A DNA stretch of 64,000 nt from Faecalibacterium sp. (GCA_022652735.1 JALCRP010000007.1:40753-104752), one strand, 5' to 3'; numbered from the stretch's first letter, positions 25,999 to 35,731 are shown. The notes: a model not told the origin generated them from the letters alone. Program-made: numbers and translations.

Positions 25999-27103
25999 AC
26001 AGGCATTTGCCCGTGCCGGCGCGCCGGAAAAGCTGCTGGCTGTGCTGGCGGACATGCATTTCCCGGGGCATGATGCGGCGCATCCCGTGCGCTTGATGGA
26101 AGTATGCGGCACCCACACGATGGCCATCGCAAAGGCGGGCATCAAACAGGTGCTGCCGCCTTCGGTGCGGTTGCTTTCGGGGCCGGGATGCCCGGTATGC
26201 GTCACGCCGGCTGGCGCGATCGACGAGGTGCTGCGCATTGCACAAATGCCCGGCGTCGTGATCGCCACTTACGGCGATCTCATCCGGGTGCCCGGCTCGG
26301 TGCCGGGGCATGATCTGGCCCGCTGCCGCGCGTTGGGCGCGGCGGTGCGTGTAGTTTATTCGGCAATGGACGCCGTGGCGCTGGCAAAAGAGCAGCCGGA
26401 AAAGCAGATCGTTTTTCTGGGCGTCGGCTTTGAGACGACTGCGCCGGGCACCGCGGCCTGCATTTTGGCGGCCGAGGCCGAGAGCGTTCAAAACTTCTCG
26501 GTGCTGTGCCTGCTCAAACAGACAGAGCCGGCCGTGCGTGCGCTGCTGGCCCAGCCCGATTTTGCGGTTGATGGCTTTTTGTGCCCGGGCCATGTGGCGA
26601 CAATCGTTGGGGCGGGCCGTTTTGCTTTTCTCCCGCGAGAGTATGGCAAGGCGGCCGTGGTGGCCGGCTTTGAGGCCGGGGACATTCTGGCTTCGGTGTA
26701 TCTGCTCTGCCGCCAGCTTGCAGCCGGGGCGCCAAAACTGGAAAATGAGTACACGCGCGCGGTGAAGCCGGAGGGCAACGCCGCGGCGCAGGCGATTCTG
26801 GCGCAGGTGTTCTGCCCGGCAGACGACATTTGGCGCGGGCTGGGGGCCATCCCGCAAAGCGGTTTTGCGCTGAAAGCCCGCTACGCTGATTTCGATGCCG
26901 GAAAGCGATTTGGCTTTACACCAAAAAACTGCGAAACCGGCACCGGATGCCGCTGCGGCGAGATCCTTCGCGGCGCGCTGGAACCCGCGCAGTGCCCGTT
27001 GTTTGGCAAAGGATGCCTGCCCGAAAACCCCGTTGGCCCGTGCATGGTTTCGAGCGAAGGCGCCTGCGCGGCGGCCTACAAATATCGTGGCGTCGAAGCG
27101 TAA
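25988..27103 (+). CDS. hypD: Hydrogenase maturation factor HypD
   Basis: Iron-sulfur scaffold of 371 residues on which Fe(CN)2CO is assembled. Conserved blocks: MEVCGTHTMAI, GPGCPVCVTP, GFETTAPGTA, FLCPGHVATIVG and a C-terminal Cys cluster around CPLFGKGCLPENPVGPC that ligates a [4Fe-4S] cluster. ATG at 25988 is inside the end of hypC. An earlier in-frame start would overlap hypC further and lacks support. Confidence 0.96.
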   Translation: MLSEQAFARAGAPEKLLAVLADMHFPGHDAAHPVRLMEVCGTHTMAIAKAGIKQVLPPSVRLLSGPGCPVCVTPAGAIDEVLRIAQMPGVVIATYGDLIRVPGSVPGHDLARCRALGAAVRVVYSAMDAVALAKEQPEKQIVFLGVGFETTAPGTAACILAAEAESVQNFSVLCLLKQTEPAVRALLAQPDFAVDGFLCPGHVATIVGAGRFAFLPREYGKAAVVAGFEAGDILASVYLLCRQLAAGAPKLENEYTRAVKPEGNAAAQAILAQVFCPADDIWRGLGAIPQSGFALKARYADFDAGKRFGFTPKNCETGTGCRCGEILRGALEPAQCPLFGKGCLPENPVGPCMVSSEGACAAAYKYRGVEA

Positions 27104-27147
27104 ATGCGCCGAGAATATGCAAATCAGGACAGGAGCGTGAGCTGACG

Positions 27148-28149
27148 ATGGACGAGATCGTAACGCTGGATTACGGCAGCGGCGGCAAAAAGACAAGTGA
27201 GCTGATCGAAAAGCTGATGGTGCCGGCGTTTTCAAACCCTGCGCTCGCGGCGCTGGGCGATGGAGCCGTTTTGCCGGAGATGAAAGGCGAGCTTGCCTTT
27301 TCGACGGATTCCTTTGTGGTCGATCCGATCTTTTTTCCGGGCGGCAATATCGGCAAGCTGGCCGTGTGCGGCACGGTGAACGACCTCGCCATGTGCGGCG
27401 CGGTGCCGCGCTATCTTTCCCTCGGCGCGGTGATCGAGGAGGGCCTGCCGATGGCGGATCTGGAAAAGATCATACACAGCATTGCCGAGACGGCTGCGCG
27501 CGCCGGGGTACGCGTGGTAACGGGCGACACCAAGGTTGTCGAGCGTGGCCGCGGCGATAAAATTTATCTGAACACGGCGGGCATTGGCGTGGTAAAATAT
27601 CCGGGGCTTTCGCCTGCGGCCATCCGCCCGGGGGATAAAGTGCTGCTTTCGGGCACGGCCGGTGATCACGGCACGGCCATCATGCTGGCGCGCAGCGAGC
27701 TTGGGCTGGAAAGCAGCCTGCAAAGCGATTGCATGCCGCTGCATGCGCTGGCCGCCGCTGCGTGTGAGGCGGGCGGCGTACACGTTTTGCGCGATCCGAC
27801 GCGCGGCGGCGTGGCAACGACGCTGAACGAATTCTGCGAAGGGCAGAATTTCGGCATTGAGCTGGAAGAAGCCGCTGTGCCTGTGCGCGAGGATGTGCGC
27901 GCCGCCTGTGAGCTGCTGGGGCTGGATGCTTTGTACTGCGCCAACGAGGGCAAGCTGCTGGCTGTCGTTTCGCCCGAGCGGGCAGACGCCGTGCTGGCCG
28001 CCCTCCGCGCCACGCCGGGCGGTGAAAACGCCGCCGTCATCGGCACGGTGACCGAGCGCTGGCCGGGCCGTGTGGCGCTGCATACCGCTTTCGGCGGAAG
28101 CCGTGTGCTGACGAAGCTCGCCGGGGCACAGCTGCCGCGGATCTGTTGA
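27148..28149 (+). CDS. hypE: Hydrogenase maturation factor HypE
   Basis: PurM-like ATP-dependent dehydratase of 333 residues. It receives the carbamoyl group from HypF on its C-terminal Cys and dehydrates it to thiocyanate. N-terminal LDYGSGGKKTSELI, ATP-site region FSTDSFVVDPIFFPGGNIG, RDPTRGGVATTLNE and the exact C-terminal PRIC end are all present, so the active Cys is intact. ATG at 27148 follows CAGGAG. Confidence 0.97.
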   Translation: MDEIVTLDYGSGGKKTSELIEKLMVPAFSNPALAALGDGAVLPEMKGELAFSTDSFVVDPIFFPGGNIGKLAVCGTVNDLAMCGAVPRYLSLGAVIEEGLPMADLEKIIHSIAETAARAGVRVVTGDTKVVERGRGDKIYLNTAGIGVVKYPGLSPAAIRPGDKVLLSGTAGDHGTAIMLARSELGLESSLQSDCMPLHALAAAACEAGGVHVLRDPTRGGVATTLNEFCEGQNFGIELEEAAVPVREDVRAACELLGLDALYCANEGKLLAVVSPERADAVLAALRATPGGENAAVIGTVTERWPGRVALHTAFGGSRVLTKLAGAQLPRIC

Positions 28150-28191
28150 TTTTCTTTTGCCGTTTACCATCAAAAAGGAGAGGTGCTTTCC

Positions 28192-28593
28192 ATGCAGGAC
28201 AACAAAAAAACGTATATCACAAAAGACGATGTGCTGCCCATCGCCAAGAAAATGAAGGAGCAGGGCGTTCAGCTGATTATGATCCACGGCTATATCGACG
28301 ACAAGGACGGCCCGGTGATCTCGTATGAGTATTCTCTGGGGCCAACGGTCGATTCCTACGAGGTGCGCGGCGAAAAAAAGCTGCCCAGCATCACGCCGGT
28401 GTACGATCTGGCTGCCCAGTGGGCCGAGCGTGAGATCTACGAATTGATCGGCGAGGAGTTCGAGGGGCTGGATACCTCGAAGCGCCTGTTCATGCCGGAT
28501 AACCTTTTGGAAGGCAACGGCCAGATCTTGGTTACGCCCCTTTCCGAGCTGCGCAAGGCAAACGTCGACGAGCGCGCCGACGGCAAAAAATAA
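28192..28593 (+). CDS. mbhK: Hydrogenase subunit MbhK (NuoC-like, 30-kDa subunit)
   Basis: Protein of 133 residues, Complex1_30kDa family. LPSITPVYDLAAQWAEREIY followed by ELIGEEFEGL and RLFMPDNLLEG is the conserved C-terminal block. This subunit normally lies next to the large subunit gene, but here it comes after the hyp genes, at the operon end. ATG at 28192 is used, with AGGAGAGG seven bases before; a GTG at 28183 is too close to the ribosome binding site. Two terminators follow. Confidence 0.9.
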   Translation: MQDNKKTYITKDDVLPIAKKMKEQGVQLIMIHGYIDDKDGPVISYEYSLGPTVDSYEVRGEKKLPSITPVYDLAAQWAEREIYELIGEEFEGLDTSKRLFMPDNLLEGNGQILVTPLSELRKANVDERADGKK

Positions 28594-28620
28594 AAAAATG
28601 GGCCGTATGTCGGCCCTGCC

Positions 28621-28659
28621 GCGGGGAGACGGGCCTTTGGGCGCCGGCCCCGCTTTTTT
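28621..28659 (+). terminator. Terminator of hydrogenase operon
   Basis: Stem GCGGGG (28621-28626) / CCCCGC (28648-28653) with GC-rich interior pairing, then six T residues. It ends the hydrogenase operon about 30 bases after mbhK. Confidence 0.78.
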
Positions 28660-28680
28660 ATGCGCAAAACACAAAAAACA

Positions 28681-28730
28681 GCGCCTTTCACGGTTTCTAC
28701 AGGAATCAGACCGCGGAAGGCGCCTTTTTT
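28681..28730 (+). terminator. Second, tandem terminator
   Basis: GCGCCTTTCACGGT (28681-28694) pairs with ACCGCGGAAGGCGC (28709-28722, with wobble) and is followed by CTTTTTT. Symmetry and flanking A residues allow function in both directions. Confidence 0.75.
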
Positions 28731-28754
28731 GGCACGGTGCAGCCTGCTGCTTTC

Positions 28755-28783
28755 TTGAAAAAACGCCGCAAGAATAGTACAAT
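28755..28783 (+). promoter_or_regulatory. Promoter of yicC-remA-gmk-priA run
   Basis: TTGAAA (28755-28760), 17-base spacer, TACAAT (28778-28783), then a 90-base leader to the yicC start. It opens the long housekeeping run. Confidence 0.65.
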
Positions 28784-28875
28784 AAAAAAGTATGTACAGC
28801 GCGGCGGGCCGCAAAGTGCCCCCGAAAGATACCTACAACGAAACACAACGAAGCACAAGAAAAAGGGGTAAGAAT

Positions 28876-29754
28876 ATGGTTTTGAGCATGACCGGTTTTG
28901 GCCGGGGCGAAAGCGTCGAGCACGGCCGGGATATTACCGTAGAAATTCGCAGCGTGAATTCCCGCTATTTTGAGTATACCTCGCGGCTGCCGCGCAGCTG
29001 CAACTTTCTGGATGCGGCGCTGAAAAAACAGCTGAACGCGCGCATCAGCCGCGGCAAAGTGGAGCTTGGGCTGACGATCCAGACGATCGACGCGCCGGAT
29101 TCCACTGTGCGTGTCAATCTGGATCTGGCCCGCGGCTACGCCAAGGCCCTGCGGGAGATCAGCGAGACGCTCGATGTGAAAAATGATGCCAACGCCACTA
29201 CGCTGGCGCGCATGCCCGATGTGCTTACAACCGTCTGCGCCGAAACCGACGAGGCACAGTTGGCTGCCGACGTTGCGGCTGTCTGCGGTATGGCGCTGGA
29301 TCATTTTCTGGCGATGCGCGCCGTGGAGGGCGAAAAGATGAAAGCCGACGTGCTGGAAAAGCTCAGCAGCGTGGAAAACATGGTCGGCGAGATCGAAGCC
29401 TTAAGCGCGGGCCGTGTCGAAAGCTATACAAGCCGCTTGTATGAGCGCCTGAAAACCCTGCTGGCCGATAAAACGATCGACGACAGCCGCATTTTAACGG
29501 AAGCGGCGCTGTTTGCCGATAAAACGGCTATCGACGAGGAGACTGTGCGCCTGCACAGCCACATCGCACAGTACCGTGCCATCCTTGCGATGGACGAGCC
29601 GGTGGGCCGCAAGCTCGACTTTTTGACGCAGGAGCTGAACCGCGAGGTGAACACGATCGGCTCCAAATGTCAGGATCTCGACATCACCCGCCTTGTGGTA
29701 AACCTGAAATCCGAGATCGAAAAGATCCGCGAGCAAATCCAAAATATCGAATGA
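28876..29754 (+). CDS. yicC: YicC-family endoribonuclease
   Basis: Protein of 292 residues. The family start [13 protein letters not shown], the block [18 protein letters not shown] near residue 30 and the C-terminal DUF1732 block [20 protein letters not shown] are present. YicC proteins act in RNA turnover. Start at 28876 follows AAGGGG. In Firmicutes it commonly precedes remA, gmk and priA, as here. Confidence 0.95.
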   Translation: MVLSMTGFGRGESVEHGRDITVEIRSVNSRYFEYTSRLPRSCNFLDAALKKQLNARISRGKVELGLTIQTIDAPDSTVRVNLDLARGYAKALREISETLDVKNDANATTLARMPDVLTTVCAETDEAQLAADVAAVCGMALDHFLAMRAVEGEKMKADVLEKLSSVENMVGEIEALSAGRVESYTSRLYERLKTLLADKTIDDSRILTEAALFADKTAIDEETVRLHSHIAQYRAILAMDEPVGRKLDFLTQELNREVNTIGSKCQDLDITRLVVNLKSEIEKIREQIQNIE

Positions 29755-29779
29755 GCCGCGCGGAAAAGAGGAATGCTCT

Positions 29780-30067
29780 ATGAAACTTATCAATATCGGC
29801 TTCGGCAATATGGTTAACGCCACCCGCCTGATCGCGGTGGTGGGGCCGGATTCCGCGCCCGTCAAGCGCATCGTGCAGGAGGCGCGCGAAAAGGGCGGCC
29901 TGATCGATGCGACCTACGGCCGCAAAACCCGCGCCGTGCTGATTATGGATTCCGATCATGTTGTTTTGTCCGCGCTGCAGCCGGAGACGGTAGCAAACCG
30001 TTCGGCGGGCGGCGCTGAGGATTCTGCCGAAGAAATGCTGGAGGAAGAAAATACCCATGAACAATGA
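29780..30067 (+). CDS. remA: RemA-like DNA-binding regulator (DUF370)
   Basis: Protein of 95 residues with the DUF370 block [20 protein letters not shown] and [20 protein letters not shown]. In B. subtilis RemA activates biofilm matrix and osmoprotection genes; the role here is not known. The last 20 residues are an acidic extension. Overlaps gmk by 11 bases, the conserved yicC-remA-gmk order. Confidence 0.92.
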   Translation: MKLINIGFGNMVNATRLIAVVGPDSAPVKRIVQEAREKGGLIDATYGRKTRAVLIMDSDHVVLSALQPETVANRSAGGAEDSAEEMLEEENTHEQ

Positions 30068-30620
30068 AAAGTGCCTGTTTATTACATCCGGCCCCGCCGG
30101 CGTCGGGAAGGACAGCGTTGTGGCCGCCATGCGCGCCGCACACCCCGAGATCGAGCGCAGCGTAACGGCAACTACGCGCGCCCCGCGCCCCGGCGAAGTG
30201 GACGGTGTGCATTATCATTTCCGTACTGTTGCGCAGTTTGAAACGCTGAAAGCGGAAGGCGGCGTACTGGAATCGAACTTTTACTGCGGCAACTATTACG
30301 GGACGCTGCGCAGCGATGTGGAAGCGCGCCTTGCCGCGGGCAAGATCGTCGTGCTCGTCATCGACGTAAACGGCGCGGGCAATATTAAAAAAATTTACCC
30401 CGGCGCGACGACGATCTTTATTTGCCCGCCGAGCGTTGAGGAGCTGGAGCGCCGCCTGCGCGGCCGCGGCACCGAAGACGAGGCCACCATCCAAAAGCGT
30501 ATGGCCCGCGCCCGCGAGGAACTGGCGCTTGCGCCCGAGTATGATGCCGAAGTTGTCAACCGCACCGTCGATCAGTGCGCCGACGATCTCTATGCGCTGA
30601 TCCGCGCGCGCAGCCGCTGA
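30057..30620 (+). CDS. gmk: Guanylate kinase
   Basis: Enzyme of 187 residues phosphorylating GMP to GDP. P-loop [12 protein letters not shown], in which the usual GVGKST/GKGT continues as GVGKDS; GMP-binding [17 protein letters not shown]; and lid region [17 protein letters not shown]. Firmicutes usually have rpoZ and coaBC between gmk and priA; there is no space for them here. Confidence 0.96.
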   Translation: MNNEKCLFITSGPAGVGKDSVVAAMRAAHPEIERSVTATTRAPRPGEVDGVHYHFRTVAQFETLKAEGGVLESNFYCGNYYGTLRSDVEARLAAGKIVVLVIDVNGAGNIKKIYPGATTIFICPPSVEELERRLRGRGTEDEATIQKRMARAREELALAPEYDAEVVNRTVDQCADDLYALIRARSR

Positions 30621-30681
30621 CGGCCCGCGGCCGTATCCGCCGCAAAGGGCCGAACCGATTGCCGAGAAAGGAGAGCGGAAT

Positions 30682-32943
30682 ATGCCGAAAACCGTACAAG
30701 TGGCCGTCAGCAACACCGCTTTCCATTTCGATAAGCTTTATTCCTATTGTCTCATGCCCGACCAAGAGGCGCTGGTGCGCTGCGGCAGCATGGTGCTGGT
30801 GCCGTTCGGGGCCGGCTCCAAAGCGCGGATGGGCGTGGTGCTGGGGTGCGATGAGGTGCCTGTGAGCGCCAAGTTCAAGGCCGTGTTTGATGTGGCGCCC
30901 GATTCCGCCACGCTTTCGCCCGAGGGCATGCGCCTCGTGCTGTTTTTGCGCGAGCGCACGTTTTGTACGTATTATGAGGCGGTAAAAGCCGTGCTGCCAT
31001 ACGGCGCGCTGTATAAGCCGGCCCTGGCGGCCGATGGCGTGACGCCTGTGCTGCAAAAGCAGCTCATCCGCCACACCGAAACCCAGTACCGTGTGGCTGC
31101 GCCGCTGCCCGCAAAGCCGAAACCGACGGCAAAGCAGCTGGCGGCCGTGGCGCTGCTTTCGGGCGGGGCAAAAACGCTTTCCGAGCTGGAAGCGCGCGGC
31201 ATCAGCCGCGCCGTGGCCGATAACCTCTGCGCCAAAGGGGTTTTGGCTAGCGAACAGATCAATCGCACCGTCGACCTGTACGCCGACATCCCGCAAAACG
31301 CGGTGCCTGCCGAGCTGACAGCCGAGCAGCAGGCCGCCTACGCGGCGTTGGCGCCGCATCTGGAAACCGGGAAAGCCCACACGGCGCTTTTGTACGGCGT
31401 AACGAGCAGCGGCAAGACGCTGGTGTTCTTAAAGCTCATTGCGCGCTGCCTTGCATTGGGCAAAAAGGCGCTGGTGCTTGTGCCGGAGATCGGCCTTACC
31501 CCGCAGATGATTTATCGGCTGAAGGCGGCTTTTGGCAAGCGTGTTGCCGTGCAGCACTCGGCGCTGAACCACACCGAGCGTTTTTTGCAGTGGCAGATGA
31601 TTCAGGATGGCGGCGCGGACATCGTTGTGGGGACGCGCAGCGCCGTGTTTGCGCCGCTTGAAAACCTCGGCCTGATCGTAATCGATGAGGAGCAGGAGCA
31701 TACCTACCGCTCGGAATCCGCGCCGCGCTTTTCGGCGCATGAGGTGGCGCACATGCGCGCGGCGGCAAGCGGCGCGCTGCTGCTGCTTGCTTCGGCCACG
31801 CCCTCGACGGAAACCTACCAGATGGCCCAAAGCGGCCGGTATCAGCTGGTGAAGCTCGCAAACCGATACGGCGGCAACCCGCTGCCCAGTGTCGAGATGG
31901 TGGATATGCGCGCCGAGCTGGCCGCCGGCAACCCCGGCGACATCAGCCGCCGCATGGCAGATGCCATCCGCGAAAACCTTGCCGCAAAAAAGCAGACGAT
32001 CCTGCTTTTGAACCGCCGCGGCTACCAGACGGTGGCCCTGTGCGAGGATTGCGGGCAGGTATTGAAATGCGAAAAGTGCAGCGTCCCGATGGTGTACCAC
32101 AAGGCGGCAGGGGAGCTTTTATGCCATTACTGCGGCAGTACGATCCGCCCTGTGCCGAAAATTTGCCCGAAATGCGGCGGCAGGCTGCTGTATACGGGCT
32201 TTGGCACACAAAAGGCCGAGGAAGAACTGACGGCGCTTTTCCCCACGGCGCGGGTGCTGCGCATGGATCAAGATTCGACAGCCGCCAAAGACGCGCACGA
32301 GCGCCTTTTGGCGCGCTTTGCACGGCATGAATATGACATTTTGCTGGGCACCCAGATGGTGGCAAAGGGACTCGATTTTGAGGATGTGACGCTGGTAGGG
32401 GTGCTGGGCATTGATTCGCTTTTGTTTGCGCAGGGCTTCCGCGCATGCGAAAATGTATTCAGCCTGATCACGCAGGTGGTGGGCCGCGGGGGCCGTGCCG
32501 AAAGCCCGGGCCATGCCGTGATTCAGACGGTCGACCCGAACAACCCGGTATTGGCGCTGGCCGCCGCACAGGATTACGATGCCTTTTTTGCACAAGAGAT
32601 ACAATTCCGCAAATTAGGGCTGTACCCGCCCTTTTGCCATATCTGTATGGCGGGCTTTTCCGGCCCGGACGAGGCGGCCGTGGCCGCGGCGGCACTGCGC
32701 TTTTCACAGCTTTTAGCCGCGCGGGCCGCCGAAAAGCCGGATGTGCCGCTGCGCGTTTTAGGCCCCGCGCCGTGCAGCATCGCAAAAATCAATGATCGCT
32801 ACCGCTATAAGCTCACCGTGAAATGCCGGGGCGACCGCACATTTCGCGATTTGATGCGCAGTGTGCTGGCGGCCTACGAAGCCGAAAAGCTGCCCGCAAA
32901 AGCGGGCGTGATACTCGATTTGCATTCGGACGGAGATTTATAA
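30682..32943 (+). CDS. priA: Primosomal replication helicase PriA
   Basis: Protein of 753 residues that reloads the replisome at stalled forks. N-terminal DNA-binding domain; helicase core with Walker A GVTSSGKT and IDEEQEHTYRS; eight-Cys zinc region (CEDCGQVLKCEKC through CPKCGGRL); and C-terminal motifs including GTQMVAKGLDFEDVTLVG and QVVGRGGRAESPG. Full length. Begins behind AAAGGAGAG. Confidence 0.97.
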   Translation: MPKTVQVAVSNTAFHFDKLYSYCLMPDQEALVRCGSMVLVPFGAGSKARMGVVLGCDEVPVSAKFKAVFDVAPDSATLSPEGMRLVLFLRERTFCTYYEAVKAVLPYGALYKPALAADGVTPVLQKQLIRHTETQYRVAAPLPAKPKPTAKQLAAVALLSGGAKTLSELEARGISRAVADNLCAKGVLASEQINRTVDLYADIPQNAVPAELTAEQQAAYAALAPHLETGKAHTALLYGVTSSGKTLVFLKLIARCLALGKKALVLVPEIGLTPQMIYRLKAAFGKRVAVQHSALNHTERFLQWQMIQDGGADIVVGTRSAVFAPLENLGLIVIDEEQEHTYRSESAPRFSAHEVAHMRAAASGALLLLASATPSTETYQMAQSGRYQLVKLANRYGGNPLPSVEMVDMRAELAAGNPGDISRRMADAIRENLAAKKQTILLLNRRGYQTVALCEDCGQVLKCEKCSVPMVYHKAAGELLCHYCGSTIRPVPKICPKCGGRLLYTGFGTQKAEEELTALFPTARVLRMDQDSTAAKDAHERLLARFARHEYDILLGTQMVAKGLDFEDVTLVGVLGIDSLLFAQGFRACENVFSLITQVVGRGGRAESPGHAVIQTVDPNNPVLALAAAQDYDAFFAQEIQFRKLGLYPPFCHICMAGFSGPDEAAVAAAALRFSQLLAARAAEKPDVPLRVLGPAPCSIAKINDRYRYKLTVKCRGDRTFRDLMRSVLAAYEAEKLPAKAGVILDLHSDGDL

Positions 32944-32967
32944 ACATTCATTTAGGAGGATAACATT

Positions 32968-33507
32968 ATGGCTCTGCGCACGATCGTAAAAGAAGGCGAC
33001 CCGATTTTGAATAAGGTTTGCCGCCCGGTAACGAAATTTGACGGCCATTTGGCCGATTTACTCGATGATATGCACGAGACGATGATCCACGCCGACGGCG
33101 TGGGCCTTGCCGGGCCGCAGGTGGGGATGCTGCGCCGCCTGTTTGTCGTATGGGATACCACCGACGCACCGGAAGAAATCCCGGAAGATTACGAATATAA
33201 GTTTATCGATTTTGTAAACCCCGAAATTTTGGAATTGAGCGAGGAAAAGGAAACCAAGTACGAAGGCTGCCTCTCCTTTCCGGGGCACAACGGCGCCGTC
33301 GAGCGCCCGGCGCGCGTCAAGATTCGTGCGCAGGACCGAAACGGCGCATGGTTTACGCTGGAGGCCGGCGATATGCTGGGCCGCTGCATCCAGCACGAAA
33401 ACGATCATCTTGACGGCGTGACGATTTTGCAGTCGTCCAAATACTTTTATGAGGACACCGAAGAAGGCCGCGCCGAGGCCGAACAAGAGGCAAAGGAGAA
33501 TCGCTGA
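32968..33507 (+). CDS. def: Peptide deformylase
   Basis: Fe/Zn hydrolase of 179 residues removing the formyl group from nascent proteins. Motif 1 GVGLAGPQVG, motif 2 EGCLSFPG (metal Cys) and motif 3 QHENDHLDG (metal His residues) are intact. Behind AGGAGG; the stop overlaps the fmt start. Confidence 0.97.
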   Translation: MALRTIVKEGDPILNKVCRPVTKFDGHLADLLDDMHETMIHADGVGLAGPQVGMLRRLFVVWDTTDAPEEIPEDYEYKFIDFVNPEILELSEEKETKYEGCLSFPGHNGAVERPARVKIRAQDRNGAWFTLEAGDMLGRCIQHENDHLDGVTILQSSKYFYEDTEEGRAEAEQEAKENR

Positions 33508-34424
33508 TGCGCATTTTGTTCATGGGCACACCCGACATTGCCGCGGCCTGCCTTGAAACGTTGTATGCGGCCGGGCACGAGATCTGCGCCGTATATACGC
33601 GGCGGGATAAGCCGGTGGGGCGCAAGCAGATTTTGACGGCGCCGCCCGTCAAGCAGACGGCGCTTTCACACGGTACGCCCGTGTACCAGCCGAAAACTCT
33701 GCGCGACGGCGGCGAGGATGCAAACATCCGCGCGCTTGCCCCGGATCTGATCGTTGTGGTGGCATACGGATGTATCATTCCGCCGCAGATTTTGACGATG
33801 CCAAAATACGGCTGCATCAATCTGCACGTCTCGCTGCTGCCGAAATACCGCGGCAGCGCGCCGATTCAATGGGCTGTTTTGAACGGCGACACCGAAACGG
33901 GCGTCTCCATTATGCAGCTGGACGAGGGCGTGGATACCGGCGACGTGTTGTTGTGCAAGACGGTGGCCATCGGCCCGGAAACCACCAGCGGTGAATTGTT
34001 CGAGCAGGTGACGGCGGTGGGCCGGCAGGCGCTGGCGGAGATTCTGCCCGACATTGAGGCCGGCAAGGTGCACGGCGAAAAGCAGGACCACGCAAAGGCA
34101 AGCCTTGCCCCACGGCTGACGAAAGAAATGGCCGAGTTCCGTTTTTCCGAGGATGCCGCCCATATCCATAACTGGGTGCGCGGCATGAATCCGTGGCCTG
34201 TGGCATGGTTTATGCACGGCGGCAAACGCATTAAGGTGCAGGAATGCCGCTTAGCACAAAGCGCGGGCGAGGCGCCCGGCACTGTGCTTTCCGCGCGGCC
34301 TCTGGTTATCGCCTGCGGGCAGGGCGCTGTGGAGCTGCGGCGCGTGGTGCCTGAGGGCTCGAAGCCGATGGACGGCAGCGCGTGGGCGGCGGGCCTGCGC
34401 CTGGCGGCAGGCGACAGCCTATGA
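33507..34424 (+). CDS. fmt: Methionyl-tRNA formyltransferase
   Basis: Enzyme of 305 residues that formylates initiator Met-tRNA using 10-formyl-THF. Catalytic blocks CINLHVSLLPKYRGSAPIQW and LDEGVDTGDVL are conserved, and the C-terminal OB domain is present. It lies between def and rsmB with a one-base overlap upstream and four bases downstream. Confidence 0.97.
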   Translation: MRILFMGTPDIAAACLETLYAAGHEICAVYTRRDKPVGRKQILTAPPVKQTALSHGTPVYQPKTLRDGGEDANIRALAPDLIVVVAYGCIIPPQILTMPKYGCINLHVSLLPKYRGSAPIQWAVLNGDTETGVSIMQLDEGVDTGDVLLCKTVAIGPETTSGELFEQVTAVGRQALAEILPDIEAGKVHGEKQDHAKASLAPRLTKEMAEFRFSEDAAHIHNWVRGMNPWPVAWFMHGGKRIKVQECRLAQSAGEAPGTVLSARPLVIACGQGAVELRRVVPEGSKPMDGSAWAAGLRLAAGDSL

Positions 34425-35731
34425 CGGCACGTTATCTTGCCGTGCAGGCGCTGCTGCGGGTAGAGCAGGGCGGCTATGCAAACCTCGTGCTGGATGCGGA
34501 ATGCAAAAAGCACCCGCTGCCGCCTGCCGACCGCGCGTTTGCTTCGGCGGTTTTTTATGCGGTGCTCGAGCATCGCAACACGCTCGATTTTATTCTGAAT
34601 CACTTTTTGAAAAAGCCAGTAGAAAAGCTCGATGCGCCTGTGCGCGCGATCCTGCGCAGCGGCTTGGTGCAGATGCGCAATCTGCGCACACCGCCTTCCG
34701 CCGCGGTGAACGAAGCTGTCAAGCTGGCACGGGCGTTCGGCGTTTCCAGCGCCTCGGGCCTTGTCAACGCGGTATTGCGCCGTGCAGGCGAGTTCGACTT
34801 GGCCGCGGCAACATTTTCCGGCCCTGTCGAGCGCCTGATGATCTTAGGCTCTGTCAGCCGCCCGGTAGCAGAGCACTTTTGGCGCTGCTACCCCGAGCAT
34901 GCCGAGGCGATTCTGATGGCTGCGCCGCAGGCGGGCGCCGTAACAACGGCGATCCGCGCCAACACGCTGCGCACAACGCCCCAAGCGCTGGCGAATGCGC
35001 TGGCCAAAGAGGGCGTTCAGGCCGTGCCGCAGGAAAAAATCCCCGGCTGCCTGCTGGCGGCATTCCACGGCAGCCCCGCGGAAACTAAGGCCTTTGGCGC
35101 GGGCCTGTTTCATGTTCAGGGCATCCCGAGCCAGCTTGCGGCGCTTGCCTTACAGGCAAAGCCGGGATGTAAAGTGATTGACCTTTGCGCCGCGCCAGGC
35201 GGCAAAACGCTGACGATTGCGCAGCAAATGCACGACGAGGGAAAGCTTTTTTCCTGCGATGTTTCCGAAAACCGGGTGTCGCTGATCCGCACGGCCCTTG
35301 CGCGGGAAAAAATCACCTGCGCCGAAGCGCTGTGCAGCGATGCGGCCAAGGAAAACGCGGCGCTGGCCGGGGCAGATTTCGTTTTGGCGGATGTGCCGTG
35401 CTCGGGCCTCGGCATCCTGAAAAAGAAGCCGGACATCCGTTATAAGACGCTGGAAAGTGTGCCCCAGCTGGTGATTTTGCAGCGCGCGATCCTCGAAAAT
35501 GCCGCAAAATGCTTGCAAAAAGGCGGCAGGCTTGTATACTCTACATGTACGCTCAACCCGGATGAGAACGAGCGGCAGATCGAAAGCTTTTTGCACGATC
35601 ACCCGGAGTTTCACGTACACATGCCGGATTTTGTGCCGGATGATTTTTGCCGAGGGCCTTTCGGCGCCCTTTCGCTGCCGGATGAAACGGGCCTTGACGG
35701 CTTCTTTCTCTGTGCGATGGAGAAACGATAA
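34421..35731 (+). CDS. rsmB: 16S rRNA (cytosine-C5-967) methyltransferase RsmB
   Basis: Protein of 436 residues. N-terminal NusB-like RNA-binding domain (about 1-130), then a SAM methyltransferase domain with DLCAAPGGKT, DVPCSGLGIL (Cys of the PC motif) and YSTCTLNPDENE (catalytic Cys). ATG at 34421 overlaps the fmt stop in ATGA; the end overlaps rlmN in TAATG. Confidence 0.95.
   Translation: MTARYLAVQALLRVEQGGYANLVLDAECKKHPLPPADRAFASAVFYAVLEHRNTLDFILNHFLKKPVEKLDAPVRAILRSGLVQMRNLRTPPSAAVNEAVKLARAFGVSSASGLVNAVLRRAGEFDLAAATFSGPVERLMILGSVSRPVAEHFWRCYPEHAEAILMAAPQAGAVTTAIRANTLRTTPQALANALAKEGVQAVPQEKIPGCLLAAFHGSPAETKAFGAGLFHVQGIPSQLAALALQAKPGCKVIDLCAAPGGKTLTIAQQMHDEGKLFSCDVSENRVSLIRTALAREKITCAEALCSDAAKENAALAGADFVLADVPCSGLGILKKKPDIRYKTLESVPQLVILQRAILENAAKCLQKGGRLVYSTCTLNPDENERQIESFLHDHPEFHVHMPDFVPDDFCRGPFGALSLPDETGLDGFFLCAMEKR

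Noticed and set aside
15214..28593. Complex I (Nuo) rather than hydrogenase
   Set aside because: The large subunit keeps both Ni-binding CxxC motifs, there are no NuoE/F/G genes, and the hyp maturation genes are in the same run.
27232..29304. 690-codon minus-strand frame opposite hypE, mbhK and yicC
   Set aside because: It runs through three genes and two terminators on the other strand and has no protein motif.
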